Positions 44,014 to 53,425 of a stretch of DNA of 64,000 nucleotides are shown piece by piece (the stretch's first letter is position 1; each line of letters begins with the position of its first letter). Where the stretch lies: contig NZ_CP020330.1 of the NCBI RefSeq assembly GCF_002043005.1, positions 496,001-560,000 of the forward strand, read 5' to 3'. A program made the translations under genes and the position numbers. A model generated the notes under the pieces. The model ran no database searches, had not been told where the DNA came from, and saw nothing but the letters and a program-made list of their open reading frames with translations. This DNA is from Martelella mediterranea DSM 17316. Its GTDB lineage: Bacteria > Pseudomonadota > Alphaproteobacteria > Rhizobiales > Rhizobiaceae.

Positions 44014-44793
44014 TCACTTCTTCCGGCTGGCGAAGAAGGCGGCAATTCCGGCCTTAGCTTCATCGGTTTCCCAGCGGTCGGCAAGCGCTTCGGCGGAAAA
44101 GGTCATCGCCTCGGACGGATCCATGCCGGAGATCGAAAGGCAGAGTGACTTTGCCGCGGCAACGGCGCCGGGCGCGCATTGCAGGCAGGCGTCCACCTCT
44201 TCCGCGACCGCGGCCTCGACGTCGCCCGCCGGACACACCCGGGCAACGGCCCCGGCGCGGTGCATGAAGTCCGCACCGAAAGGCCGGGCGCTGAAGAACA
44301 CCTGACGGGCGAAGGCCTCGCCGAACTTGCGGACGACGAAGGGGCCGATCGTGGCCGGGATCAGGCCAAGGCGGGTTTCGGTCAGCGCGAAGCGGGCGTT
44401 TTCCGCCGCCACGACGATGTCGCTGACGGCGATCAGGCCAAGCCCGCCGCCATAGGCCGAACCCTCCACCCGGGCGATGACCGGTTTCGGCAGATCGTTC
44501 CAGAGCTTCAGCATGCGCGCCAGCGTCATCGCTTCGGCAATTTTGCCGGCCCGGTCCTTTTCCCTTTGCGCGCGCATCCAGTTGAGGTCGCCGCCGGCGC
44601 AGAAGGTACGGCCCTCGGCGGCCAGCACGACGACCCTGATATCGCTGCGCTCGGCAAGGTCTGCTGCAACCTCGGCAAGCTCGGCGATCATGGTCGCGTT
44701 CATGGCGTTGTGCTTGTCGGGCCGGGCCAGCGTGACGGTGGCGACCTGCCGTTCATCGACGCTGAGGGAGATGGTTTCGAACTGATCTGACAT
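44014..44793 (-). CDS. liuC: Enoyl-CoA hydratase, probably methylglutaconyl-CoA hydratase
   Basis: 259-aa crotonase-fold enzyme. The oxyanion loops are AAEGRTFCAGGDLNWM and EGSAYGGGLGLIAVSD; the active-site Glu region is ALTETRLGLIPATIGP. From its place after carboxylase and HMG-CoA lyase genes it should hydrate 3-methylglutaconyl-CoA to HMG-CoA (inference; the fold alone covers many hydratases). The ATG at 44793 is 11 nt after the lyase stop; a longer frame open upstream overlaps the lyase and is not real. It is the last gene of the operon and abuts the recombinase remnant. Confidence 0.82.
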   Translation of the reverse strand: MSDQFETISLSVDERQVATVTLARPDKHNAMNATMIAELAEVAADLAERSDIRVVVLAAEGRTFCAGGDLNWMRAQREKDRAGKIAEAMTLARMLKLWNDLPKPVIARVEGSAYGGGLGLIAVSDIVVAAENARFALTETRLGLIPATIGPFVVRKFGEAFARQVFFSARPFGADFMHRAGAVARVCPAGDVEAAVAEEVDACLQCAPGAVAAAKSLCLSISGMDPSEAMTFSAEALADRWETDEAKAGIAAFFASRKK

Positions 44794-44804
44794 GGCGGTC
44801 CCCC

Positions 44805-45662
44805 TCAGGCAGATGCGGTGATTGAACGAAGATATTGCTCGGCTTTGGCAAGCGCCTCGCGGTCGATGCCGGTGCTGAAGCCGGATTGTTCCAGAAGCGC
44901 GACAAGCGGCCCTGTGGCCAGATTGCCCTTCGCGCCCGGCGCATAGGGGCAGCCGCCGAGCCCGCCAACGGCGCTGTCGAAGACCCGCAGGCCCAGAGCA
45001 AGCGCGGCCATGACATTGTCGAGCGCATTGTCGCGGGTATCGTGGAAATGGCCTGCCAGCCGCTCGGCCGGCAGTCTTGGGAGGACCGTTTCCAGCATGG
45101 TCGCAACGCTCTCGGGCGTTCCCGCGCCGATCGTGTCGCCGAGCGAAACCTCGTAGCAACCCATGTCGAACAGCGCTTGCGCGACATCGCGCACCGCTTC
45201 CGAGGCAACCGGCCCGTCATAGGGGCAGGCGATCACGCAGGAGACATAGCCGCGTACGGGCACGCCATCCGATTTCGCCGCGTCCAGCAATGGTGCAAAG
45301 CGCACGAGGCTTTCGGCAATCGAGCAGTTGATGTTCTTCCGGCTGAAGCCTTCCGACGCGGAGGCAAAGACCGCGACTTCATCCACGCCCGCGGCCAGCG
45401 CCCGTTCATAACCCTTCATGTTGGGGGTCAGCGCGGCATAGTCCGTTCCGGGCTTTCGCGTAATCCCGGCGAGCACCGCTTCGGCATCGGCGAGCTGCGG
45501 CACCCATTTCGGCGACACGAAGCTGGTGGCCTCGATCTTTTCGAAGCCCGCCTGTGACAGCAGGTCGATCAGCGCGACCTTGCGCTCGGCCGGGATCAGC
45601 ATGTCCTCGTTTTGCAGGCCGTCGCGCGGCCCGACCTCGTAGATGCGGACGTGGTCGCTCAC
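44805..45662 (-). CDS. liuE: Hydroxymethylglutaryl-CoA lyase
   Basis: 285-aa TIM-barrel lyase that splits HMG-CoA into acetyl-CoA and acetoacetate. It has VGPRDGLQNE at residues 10-19, the metal site HFHDT and the C-terminal signature GGCPYAPGAKGN with its catalytic Cys. Its start overlaps the end of the carboxylase alpha-subunit gene by 4 nt. This gene, with the two carboxylase subunits, makes the leucine/isovalerate assignment firm. Confidence 0.93.
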   Translation of the reverse strand: MSDHVRIYEVGPRDGLQNEDMLIPAERKVALIDLLSQAGFEKIEATSFVSPKWVPQLADAEAVLAGITRKPGTDYAALTPNMKGYERALAAGVDEVAVFASASEGFSRKNINCSIAESLVRFAPLLDAAKSDGVPVRGYVSCVIACPYDGPVASEAVRDVAQALFDMGCYEVSLGDTIGAGTPESVATMLETVLPRLPAERLAGHFHDTRDNALDNVMAALALGLRVFDSAVGGLGGCPYAPGAKGNLATGPLVALLEQSGFSTGIDREALAKAEQYLRSITASA

Positions 45663-47653
45663 GATGCCTCCTCCTCGAAGGTCACCAGCACCGCGCCATC
45701 CGAGACCGTTGCGCCCTCGGCGCAGTCGACGGTTGCGACGCGCCCGGAAAGCGGCGCGACCAGCGCCGTCTCCATCTTCATCGCCTCCATCACGCCGAGC
45801 TTCTGCCCCGCCTCGACCACATCGCCGGCCGAGACCGAAAGCTGCACGATCGTCCCCGTCATCGGCGCGATCACGGCGCGACTCTCATCCGCCTCGGCAG
45901 CAGCGCCGGAGCGCTGATCGGCAAGCACAAAGTCCTCGGTGCGGCCATTCATGTGAACGGAGACCAGCAGGCCTGATGCCTGAGGCACGCGCACGAACCG
46001 CGCCGAGATCTGTTTTCGCGCGGGCCCAAGCCGGGCGGAGATCTCCGCCTTGCCGATGGCGACGTTCTCCAGCACAACGGGCTCAGCCCCGCCGGAAAGG
46101 GTCATGCCGCCGTTCTTGCCGAGCGACAGGCAGCGCTCATAGGCCCGATCGCGCGCCGACAGCCGGACATCGTGAAAGGCCTCGCCATAAGCGCGCCAGC
46201 CGAGATGCGGCATGTCGGGATCAATGCCGAGCGCCAGAATGGCGGCAAGCGCCACATGCTCTTCCGGCACGGCCGCCGCTGCAGTCAGGTCCGCCAGTTC
46301 GCGTTCGATCAGCCCGGTATCGAACGCCCCGGCGACAAAACCCGGCTGCCGGGAAAGCGCGGAGAGAAAGGCCGCATTCGTGGCCGTTCCGGCGACATGG
46401 GTGCCATCGAGCATCGTGCTCAGCCTGACAAGCGCGGTTTCGCGATCCGGGCCATGGGTGATCACCTTGGCGATCATCGGATCGTAAAACGGCGTGATGG
46501 CATCGCCCGTGCGCACGCCGGTGTCGAAACGCCCCTCTGGCGGAAACTCCAGATGCTCCAGCCGGCCGGTCACGGGGATGAAGTCCCTTGCCGGATCCTC
46601 GGCATAAAGCCGCGCCTCGAAGGCGTGGCCCGTGATGGCGATGTCCGGCTGCGCAAACGGCAGCGGCGCGCCGGCGGCAACCAGCAACTGCCACTCGACC
46701 AGATCGATGCCGGTGATCATTTCGGTGACCGGATGCTCGACCTGCAGCCGCGTGTTCATTTCCATGAACCAGAAGCCATCGGGCCTGAGCGGCCCCGAGC
46801 CGTCGGCGATGAACTCGATCGTACCGGCTCCCCGATAGGCGATCGCCTCGGCGGCCTTCACCGCGGCCCCGGTCATTGCCGCGCGCATCTCCGCGCTCAT
46901 GCCCGGCGCGGGCGCCTCCTCGATCACCTTCTGGTGGCGACGCTGGAGCGAGCAGTCGCGCTCGAACAGATGAACCACATTGCCGTGGCTGTCGCCGAAG
47001 ACCTGCACCTCGATATGGCGCGGCGCGGTGATGAATTTCTCGATCAGCACATGCGGGTCGCCGAAGGCGGCGGAAGCCTCGCGGGCGGCGGATCTCAGCG
47101 CATCGGCAAAATCCTGTGCCCGCTCGACCTTGCGCATGCCCTTGCCGCCGCCGCCGGCGCGCGCCTTGATCAGCACCGGATAGCCGATCCGTTCGGCCTC
47201 CTCCGCCAGGAATTCCGGCTCCTGCCGGTTTCCCTGATAGCCCGGCACCACAGGAACGCCCGCCTTTTGCATCAGATCCTTGGCGGCATCCTTCAGCCCC
47301 ATGGCCCGGATCGCATCGGCTGACGGACCTATGAAGGTGAGACCGGCAGCTTCGACCGCATCGACGAAGCCAGGATTCTCGGAGAGAAAGCCATAACCCG
47401 GATGGATCGCCTCGGCGCCCGTCTCCAGCGCTGCGGCGATGATCCGTTCGCCGACAAGATAGCTTTCCCCGACTGGCGAAGGCCCGATATGAACCGCCTC
47501 GTCCGCCATCTCGACGTGAAGGCTGTTGCGGTCCGCATCCGAGTAGACGGCAACCGTCTCGATGCCCATGCGGCGGGCGGTACGGATAACGCGGCAAGCG
47601 ATCTCGCCGCGATTGGCAATCAGTATCTTCTTGAAACAAGCGTGCATCATCAC
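45659..47653 (-). CDS. mccA: Methylcrotonyl-CoA carboxylase, biotin-containing alpha subunit
   Basis: 664-aa protein: biotin carboxylase ([22 protein letters not shown]-binding [26 protein letters not shown]), a linker, and a C-terminal biotinyl domain with [11 protein letters not shown], biotinylated at Lys626. It carboxylates 3-methylcrotonyl-CoA with MccB. The start overlaps the mccB stop (ATGATG). Propionyl-CoA or geranyl-CoA carboxylase are alternatives on fold, but HMG-CoA lyase next door favours methylcrotonyl-CoA. Confidence 0.9.
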   Translation of the reverse strand: MMMHACFKKILIANRGEIACRVIRTARRMGIETVAVYSDADRNSLHVEMADEAVHIGPSPVGESYLVGERIIAAALETGAEAIHPGYGFLSENPGFVDAVEAAGLTFIGPSADAIRAMGLKDAAKDLMQKAGVPVVPGYQGNRQEPEFLAEEAERIGYPVLIKARAGGGGKGMRKVERAQDFADALRSAAREASAAFGDPHVLIEKFITAPRHIEVQVFGDSHGNVVHLFERDCSLQRRHQKVIEEAPAPGMSAEMRAAMTGAAVKAAEAIAYRGAGTIEFIADGSGPLRPDGFWFMEMNTRLQVEHPVTEMITGIDLVEWQLLVAAGAPLPFAQPDIAITGHAFEARLYAEDPARDFIPVTGRLEHLEFPPEGRFDTGVRTGDAITPFYDPMIAKVITHGPDRETALVRLSTMLDGTHVAGTATNAAFLSALSRQPGFVAGAFDTGLIERELADLTAAAAVPEEHVALAAILALGIDPDMPHLGWRAYGEAFHDVRLSARDRAYERCLSLGKNGGMTLSGGAEPVVLENVAIGKAEISARLGPARKQISARFVRVPQASGLLVSVHMNGRTEDFVLADQRSGAAAEADESRAVIAPMTGTIVQLSVSAGDVVEAGQKLGVMEAMKMETALVAPLSGRVATVDCAEGATVSDGAVLVTFEEEAS

Positions 47654-49257
47654 ATCCTGAACAGGCCGAATTTGGTATCCTCAACGGGCGTGTTGAGCGT
47701 GGCGCGCAGCGAAAGGGCCACGACATCACGGGTCGAACGCGGGTCGATGATGCCGTCATCCCAAAGGCGGGATGAGGCATAGAGCGGCCGCGCCTGGCGA
47801 TCGAACATTTCAAGCGTCGGGCGCTTGAATTCCGCCTCCTCCGCCTCGGACCATTCGCCGCCGCGCGCCTCGATCCCGGCGCGCTTGACATTGGCCAGCA
47901 CGCCGGCGGCCTGCGCGCCGCCCATCACCGCGATGCGGGCATTCGGCCACATCCAGACGAAGCGCGGACCGAAGGCGCGCCCGCACATGCCGTAATTGCC
48001 GGCGCCATAGGAGCCGCCGATGATCACCGTGACCTTCGGCACGGCAGCGGTCGAAACCGCCGTGACCAGCTTGGCGCCGTCTCTCGCAATGCCGCCCGCC
48101 TCATATTTCGAGCCCACCATGAAACCGTTGATGTTCTGCAGGAACAGAAGCGGAATCCTGCGCTGGCAGCAAAGTTCGATGAAATGCGCCCCCTTGATCG
48201 AGCTTTCGGAAAACAGCACGCCATTATTGGCGATGATGCCCACCGGCACGCCATCGATATGGGCAAAGCCGGTCACAAGCGTCGTGCCGTAGCGCGGTTT
48301 GAACTCTGCAAAATCGGACCCGTCGACGATGCGGGCGATGATCTCGCGCACGTCATAGGGCGTCTTCTCGTTGGCCGGCACCACGCCCATGATCTCGTCT
48401 GCCGGATAAAGCGGCGCGAGGGGCGTGCGCAGGTCAACGCCGGATGCCGGCACGGGCGCCAGATGCGAGACGATCTCGCGGGCGAGCGCCAGCGCATGGC
48501 GGTCGTCATCGGCCAGATAATCGGCCACGCCGGAAAGACGGGTATGGGTGTCCCCGCCGCCCAGCGTCTCCGCATCGATCTCCTCGCCGGTCGCAACCTT
48601 CACCAGCGGCGGGCCGGCCAGAAAGATCGTGCCCTGATTGCGGACGATGATGGTCTGGTCGCTCATCGCCGGCACATAGGCGCCGCCCGCCGTGCACGAG
48701 CCCATCACCACGGCGATCTGGGCAATGCCCTTCGCGCTCATGCGCGCCTGATTGTAGAAGATGCGGCCGAAGTGATCCCGGTCGGGAAACACCTCGTCCT
48801 GATTGTTGAGATTGGCGCCGCCGCTATCGACAAGATAGAGGCAAGGCAGCGCGTTCTCCTCGGCGATTTCCTGAGCCCGCAAATGCTTCTTCACGGTCAG
48901 CGGAAAATAGGTCCCGCCCTTCACCGTCGCGTCATTGCACAGGATCACGCAGTCGCGTCCGGCGACCTTGCCGATCCCGGCGATCGCGCCGGCGGCGGGC
49001 ACTTCGTCATTGTAGTGGCCACTGGCCGCAAACAGGCCGACCTCGAGAAACGGCGAACCGGGGTCCAGCAACACGGCAATGCGTTCGCGCGGCAAAAGCT
49101 TCCCGCGGGCATGGTGGCGCGCGCGCGATGCCTCGCTGCCGCCCTGCATGATCCGGTCGGCTTCCACGCGGATCACTTCGGCCTGCGCCTCCATGGCGGC
49201 GTGGTTTTCAGCAAATTCAGGCGACGCGGCGTTCACGGCGCTTTTCAGTATCGTCAT
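47650..49257 (-). CDS. mccB: Methylcrotonyl-CoA carboxylase beta subunit
   Basis: 535-aa carboxyltransferase, the length typical of MccB and longer than most propionyl-CoA beta subunits. It carries [37 protein letters not shown], split by short spacers, and the second half crotonase-like core with [16 protein letters not shown]. It starts at the ATG after GGAG. The gap to the TRAP permease gene upstream is only 52 nt. Confidence 0.92.
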   Translation of the reverse strand: MTILKSAVNAASPEFAENHAAMEAQAEVIRVEADRIMQGGSEASRARHHARGKLLPRERIAVLLDPGSPFLEVGLFAASGHYNDEVPAAGAIAGIGKVAGRDCVILCNDATVKGGTYFPLTVKKHLRAQEIAEENALPCLYLVDSGGANLNNQDEVFPDRDHFGRIFYNQARMSAKGIAQIAVVMGSCTAGGAYVPAMSDQTIIVRNQGTIFLAGPPLVKVATGEEIDAETLGGGDTHTRLSGVADYLADDDRHALALAREIVSHLAPVPASGVDLRTPLAPLYPADEIMGVVPANEKTPYDVREIIARIVDGSDFAEFKPRYGTTLVTGFAHIDGVPVGIIANNGVLFSESSIKGAHFIELCCQRRIPLLFLQNINGFMVGSKYEAGGIARDGAKLVTAVSTAAVPKVTVIIGGSYGAGNYGMCGRAFGPRFVWMWPNARIAVMGGAQAAGVLANVKRAGIEARGGEWSEAEEAEFKRPTLEMFDRQARPLYASSRLWDDGIIDPRSTRDVVALSLRATLNTPVEDTKFGLFRM

Positions 49258-49309
49258 TCATTCAACTCCTGTCTGAGAGACAGACATTTTCGGTAGGCGC
49301 TGCGCCCGT

Positions 49310-50599
49310 TCATCGCACCATCAGGCTTGGCAGCCAGAGCGTGATTGCGGGGAAGAACAGCAAAAGCAGCAGAACCAGGATTTCCATGGCGAGAAACGGC
49401 GTGACGCCCAGGAAGACCTTGCGCAGCGGCACACCCGTCTGGGCCGCGGCCACATAGGCATTAAGCCCGAGCGGTGGGGTCAGAAGGCCGATCTCGACCG
49501 TCTTGGTCACCACGATCCCGAACCAGACCGGGTCGAAATCGAGCGCAAGCGCGATCGGGAAGGCAAGCGGCATGGCCAGCGAAAGGATCGCGAGCTGATC
49601 CATGAACATGCCCATGACGAGCAGCGTGATGATGATGATCGCCATGATCACCCCGCGCGGCATATCCGTCGTCGCGACGAAATCCAGAAGCGTGTGGGTG
49701 ATGCGCGTAAACGCCAGATAATTGGAGAAGATTGCCGAACAGGCGACGATGGCAACGATCATGACCGTGGCCTTGACCGCGCGCGACACGGAACTGGAGA
49801 AGCCCGCAACGCTGATCGTGCGCTGGGCGATCACGATGATCAGTGAGCCCATGACGCCAAGGGCCGCCGCCTCCGAGGGAGAGGCAAGCCCGCCATAGAT
49901 CGCTCCGATCACCAGTATCAGAAGCGCGCCCATGGGCAGGACGTGGCGGCTGTCCTTTGCCGCTTTCTTCAGATTGAACGCGTCGCCGCGCGGCGCCTGA
50001 TCGGTCAGATGGGCGATCAGCTTGATGACGATGACAAAGCCCGTCGCCGTCAGAAGACCGGGAATGATGCCGGCGATGAAAAGCTTACCGATCGAGGTTT
50101 CGGTGAGCACGCCATAGACCACGAGCACGATCGAGGGCGGCACCACGACGGCGAGCGTGCCGCCGACCGAGACGACGGCTGCGGCCAGACGCTGCGAATA
50201 ATTGTGGTTGCGCATTTCCGGAAAGGCGGAAGCCGCCATGGCCGCCGTCGATGCGGTGGAACTGCCAACAAGCGCCGCCAGAATGACCGAGGCGGCAATC
50301 GTCGCCATGGCAAGCCCGCCCTTCACATGACCGATCCAGCTCTGGCAGGCGATGATCGCGCGCCGCGTCACCTGTCCCGCCGTCAGAAGCTCCGCCATCA
50401 GGATGAACAGCGGGATCGCCACCAGAATGAATGACGACGTGCTGTCGAAAAAGGTCCGTTCCAGAACCGAAAGCGCCGGCCGGGGGCCGAGTTGCACGGC
50501 AAGTCCCAGAAAGCCTGCAAGCCCCATGGCGAAGGCGACCGGCATACGGAAGACCATGAACAGGGCCAGAAGAATGGAGATGACAAGAAAGGTCAGCAT
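49310..50599 (-). CDS. TRAP transporter large permease (DctM-like)
   Basis: 429-aa membrane protein of the DctM type with about 12 helices. Landmarks are AMGLAGFLGLAVQLG near the start, VGSSTASTAAMAASAFPEM in the middle and LLTPPLGLNAYVAAAQTGV near the end, all normal for the family. It couples sodium-driven uptake of a carboxylate to the DctP and DctQ partners. It is the last of the three TRAP genes and directly precedes mccB. Confidence 0.9.
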   Translation of the reverse strand: MLTFLVISILLALFMVFRMPVAFAMGLAGFLGLAVQLGPRPALSVLERTFFDSTSSFILVAIPLFILMAELLTAGQVTRRAIIACQSWIGHVKGGLAMATIAASVILAALVGSSTASTAAMAASAFPEMRNHNYSQRLAAAVVSVGGTLAVVVPPSIVLVVYGVLTETSIGKLFIAGIIPGLLTATGFVIVIKLIAHLTDQAPRGDAFNLKKAAKDSRHVLPMGALLILVIGAIYGGLASPSEAAALGVMGSLIIVIAQRTISVAGFSSSVSRAVKATVMIVAIVACSAIFSNYLAFTRITHTLLDFVATTDMPRGVIMAIIIITLLVMGMFMDQLAILSLAMPLAFPIALALDFDPVWFGIVVTKTVEIGLLTPPLGLNAYVAAAQTGVPLRKVFLGVTPFLAMEILVLLLLLFFPAITLWLPSLMVR

Positions 50600-50678
50600 C
50601 GTGCGGGCGGAAGCTCCCTGTGGCCTGCAACCGCGAAAGAGACGGCTGCAGGCCGGGTTATAGGCGGATGAAGGATGC

Positions 50679-51680
50679 TTACTGGCTTGTCAGCTCTTTG
50701 TAGGTTGCAAGCACATTCTGGGTTTGCTCCCCGTCGATCCGACTTACCCAGTCTTCCGTCACCAGCGCCATCTCTTCGCGCAGCGCGGCAAGCTCCTCGT
50801 CGGTGAAGCTGTAGGTGTCGATGCCCTCGGCCTTCCACTGCGCCACCAGTTCATCAACGCTGTCGTCCTGGGCCTTGGCCACATGCAGGGCGATATCGTT
50901 GCCGGTCGAGATCATCGCTTCCTGGACATCGGCGTCGAGGCTGTCGAACAGGTCGCTGCGCACGACCATGATGAAGCTGTAGCCGCCGAAAGAGCCATTG
51001 GTGGAAATATGGCTCACCACCTCGTTCAGCTTGTAGCCGGGGACCGAGGCGAGCGGAAACAGCACGGCGTCGAGCCGGCCGCGCTCGATGGCGGTGTAGA
51101 CTTCCGGCCCGGGGATCGAAATGCCGACGCCGCCGAGGCTGCGCGCCGTCATCGCCTGGGTCGCGCCGGAGGTGCGAACGTCAAGTGCCTCCCAGTCGGC
51201 CGGACCGCCGAGGCGCTCCTTGGCAAGCACCTGATAGGGCGGCAGCACGAAACCGAAGATCGGCGTGACGCCGGCGGCCAGGATCTCCTCGCGGAGCGGA
51301 CCTTCCGCCAGCATCGCCTGCAGCGCCTTCGTGCCCTGCACGGCCGAACCGTAATAGCCGGGCAGCCCGACGACGGAATTCAGAGGCAGGGTTTCGGCAT
51401 GATAGGACGCCCCGATGAGCGCGGCATCGAGAATGCCGTTGTTCACCGCATCGAGCTGGGCCTTGGCCTTTGCGGCCTGTTCGGAGGGAAAGTGGTTGAA
51501 GTCGATCTTGCCGCCGGTCGCCTCCTCGACCGCCTGCATCCACGTGGTCGTTCCCTCCACGGAAACGATGTGATTGGTGGACTGAAAGTCCCCGAGACTG
51601 AGGGTCTCGGCCTGGGCAGCGGCGCCGCCCAGAACCAGCATGCTCGCCATGCCGGCAAAAATCTTGGCTGCTATCGTCAT
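50679..51680 (-). CDS. TRAP transporter periplasmic binding protein (DctP-like)
   Basis: 333-aa binding protein with a signal peptide ending at AQA-ETL. The TRAP pattern is visible as VEEATGGKIDFNHFPSEQ and LREEILAAGVTPIFGFVLPP; the conserved Arg that binds the carboxylate is probably in LDVRTSGATQAMTARSLGG. GGGAGGAG precedes the ATG. Ligand chemistry is likely a monocarboxylate, since a CoA ligase and carboxylase genes share the operon (inference). Confidence 0.88.
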   Translation of the reverse strand: MTIAAKIFAGMASMLVLGGAAAQAETLSLGDFQSTNHIVSVEGTTTWMQAVEEATGGKIDFNHFPSEQAAKAKAQLDAVNNGILDAALIGASYHAETLPLNSVVGLPGYYGSAVQGTKALQAMLAEGPLREEILAAGVTPIFGFVLPPYQVLAKERLGGPADWEALDVRTSGATQAMTARSLGGVGISIPGPEVYTAIERGRLDAVLFPLASVPGYKLNEVVSHISTNGSFGGYSFIMVVRSDLFDSLDADVQEAMISTGNDIALHVAKAQDDSVDELVAQWKAEGIDTYSFTDEELAALREEMALVTEDWVSRIDGEQTQNVLATYKELTSQ

Positions 51681-51704
51681 TTCATTCTCCTCCCTTGAAT
51701 GAAG

Positions 51705-52202
51705 TTACACTTGCATCGGCTCCGGCGCCCGCGCTGAGCAGGCGTCATAAAGCAGCCGCAGGACCAGGACGCCGCATCCCAGCGGGACAACGGCATAGGC
51801 CCAGCCGAGCGGCCAGTCATACACGCCATATTCGACGTCTTTCCCCGCGAAGGCATGAAAGGCGAAGATCCCCGACATGACGGTAACGGCGGCAAAGAAC
51901 GCCGCCGGGAGCAGCAACCGCAATCTTGCGATCACCGCGCCCGTCAGACCGGGCAGGTGCTCGGGCATGAAATCGAGCGCCAGATGCCCGCCCTCGCGAA
52001 AGACGCGCGAGAGCGACAAGGTGGCCAGAGCGGGCATCAGGTAGAGTTCGGTGAACTCGAACTGGAACTGCACCGGCGTCTTGAAGAACAGCCTGAGCAG
52101 AATGTCCGCATTGATCAGAACGACCACGGTAACAAGGCCGAGACATCCCAGAAAATGCAGGATGTCTTCGAATGTCTTCAGGATTTTCCCCAAAACGTTC
52201 AA
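51705..52202 (-). CDS. TRAP transporter small permease (DctQ-like)
   Basis: 165-aa protein with four membrane helices. It starts with TTG directly behind the strong site GGGAGGTAAGG; no closer ATG exists. Helix one (ILHFLGCLGLVTVVVLINAD) is followed by the short FEFTELYLMP-type segment usual in DctQ. It is first of the three TRAP genes (Q, P, M) and lies 50 nt after the dehydratase gene. Confidence 0.87.
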   Translation of the reverse strand: MNVLGKILKTFEDILHFLGCLGLVTVVVLINADILLRLFFKTPVQFQFEFTELYLMPALATLSLSRVFREGGHLALDFMPEHLPGLTGAVIARLRLLLPAAFFAAVTVMSGIFAFHAFAGKDVEYGVYDWPLGWAYAVVPLGCGVLVLRLLYDACSARAPEPMQV

Positions 52203-52252
52203 CCTTACCTCCCAGATGGTTGACGGCCGGCCCTGCCTTTCACGATGGCGCT

Positions 52253-53389
52253 TCAGCGCTTGGGCAGTTCGACGATTGCCGATCCGATGGCGGAAAGTTC
52301 GCCATCCTGCTGCTCCGCCCGCTGCTTGATCTCGACAAGGTGACGGCCGTCCTCCTCGAATTTCCGCTCCACCTTTGCGTGGATCAGAATGATGTCGCCT
52401 TCCGGATTATGCCGGCGAACCTGGCTTTTCGCCTGACGCAGGAACCCGTCATCGCCCATCCAGTTGGTCACCTGATGGGTGAGCCACGACGCGCGTTCAG
52501 GCCCGTAGTCATAGGCACCGGGGGCGCCGACCTCGAGCGCGAACTCCTCTTCCCAGTGGACGCGCTCCGGGCAATCGGGAATGCCGAAGCGGTTCTTGAT
52601 GCCGGCCGACGGATGCTTCTGCTGCAATTGCCAGGCCAGCTTGTTGGCGCGGATATAGAGCCCGCCCCAGCCCTGCGCATAGGCAATGAAGCCGGTTGCC
52701 GTCATCGGCCCCTTGACCATGACGGGCAGTTCGTCGCCCTCGTTGACATCGTCGAAATAGCGGGTGTTGCTGCCTCGGATTTCTTCCGCCTCGTAATATT
52801 TGTAGTAGGAGTCGAGTTCCTCCTGGGTGTAGACGCGGCGTCCGCGCTCGCGGGCCTCGGTATATTTCGTACCGTTTTCGCGCGCCTGGTCACGATCGGT
52901 GCGAAAGCACCAGCTGTCGGCATCGGCCAGAAGATCGCCGGTCTTCGCGTCGTAGAAGTCGACGTGATAGATCTGCTGGATCGCCTTGCCGGCAAAACGG
53001 GTGTCGTGCTCGATCAGGTCCTTCAGATAGGCCTCGGTGCGCAATTCGGTGTTGCGCGGAATGACCTTGTGCCAGTTCCAGTCGGCGCCCGACCACATGG
53101 CATGAACGCCGGGCAGGCCGCCGACATAGCCGGAAATGATCCGGCTGGTGGCAAACAGGAAGCTCGGCAGAGCGATGACATCGCCATAGCGCGTGGTCTT
53201 GGCGTATTCGGGATCGCACCACAGCGGGTTGTCGTCGCCGATGCCATGGGCATAGTGGCGGATATTGTCGCGGGTCGCCTCGTAGCACCAGGGCTCGACC
53301 GTCTTGCCGATCTTGACGCCGATGCGGCCGCGAAGATCATCAAGGCCCTCCTCGGTGATCTTCGGAAATTTCCTTACCATCTCATTCAT
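52253..53389 (-). CDS. MaoC-like double-hotdog dehydratase
   Basis: 378-aa acyl-CoA hydratase/dehydratase. The N-terminal half is a FAS1-like dehydratase domain (TRDNIRHYAHGIGDDNPLW, with the Asp/His active-site pattern), and the C-terminal half is a second hotdog (FIAYAQGWGGLYIRANKLAW). It would hydrate or dehydrate a CoA thioester in the same pathway as the CoA ligase gene 36 nt upstream. GGAGGAACGAG precedes the ATG. The exact substrate is unknown. Confidence 0.8.
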   Translation of the reverse strand: MNEMVRKFPKITEEGLDDLRGRIGVKIGKTVEPWCYEATRDNIRHYAHGIGDDNPLWCDPEYAKTTRYGDVIALPSFLFATSRIISGYVGGLPGVHAMWSGADWNWHKVIPRNTELRTEAYLKDLIEHDTRFAGKAIQQIYHVDFYDAKTGDLLADADSWCFRTDRDQARENGTKYTEARERGRRVYTQEELDSYYKYYEAEEIRGSNTRYFDDVNEGDELPVMVKGPMTATGFIAYAQGWGGLYIRANKLAWQLQQKHPSAGIKNRFGIPDCPERVHWEEEFALEVGAPGAYDYGPERASWLTHQVTNWMGDDGFLRQAKSQVRRHNPEGDIILIHAKVERKFEEDGRHLVEIKQRAEQQDGELSAIGSAIVELPKR

Positions 53390-53425
53390 CTCGTTCCTCC
53401 TTGGACGATGACTGCGCGCTGCCGC

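Noticed and set aside
45659-49257. Propionyl-CoA or geranyl-CoA carboxylase
   Set aside because: Fold allows it, but the beta subunit length and the adjoining HMG-CoA lyase favour methylcrotonyl-CoA; geranyl-CoA remains possible as a side substrate.
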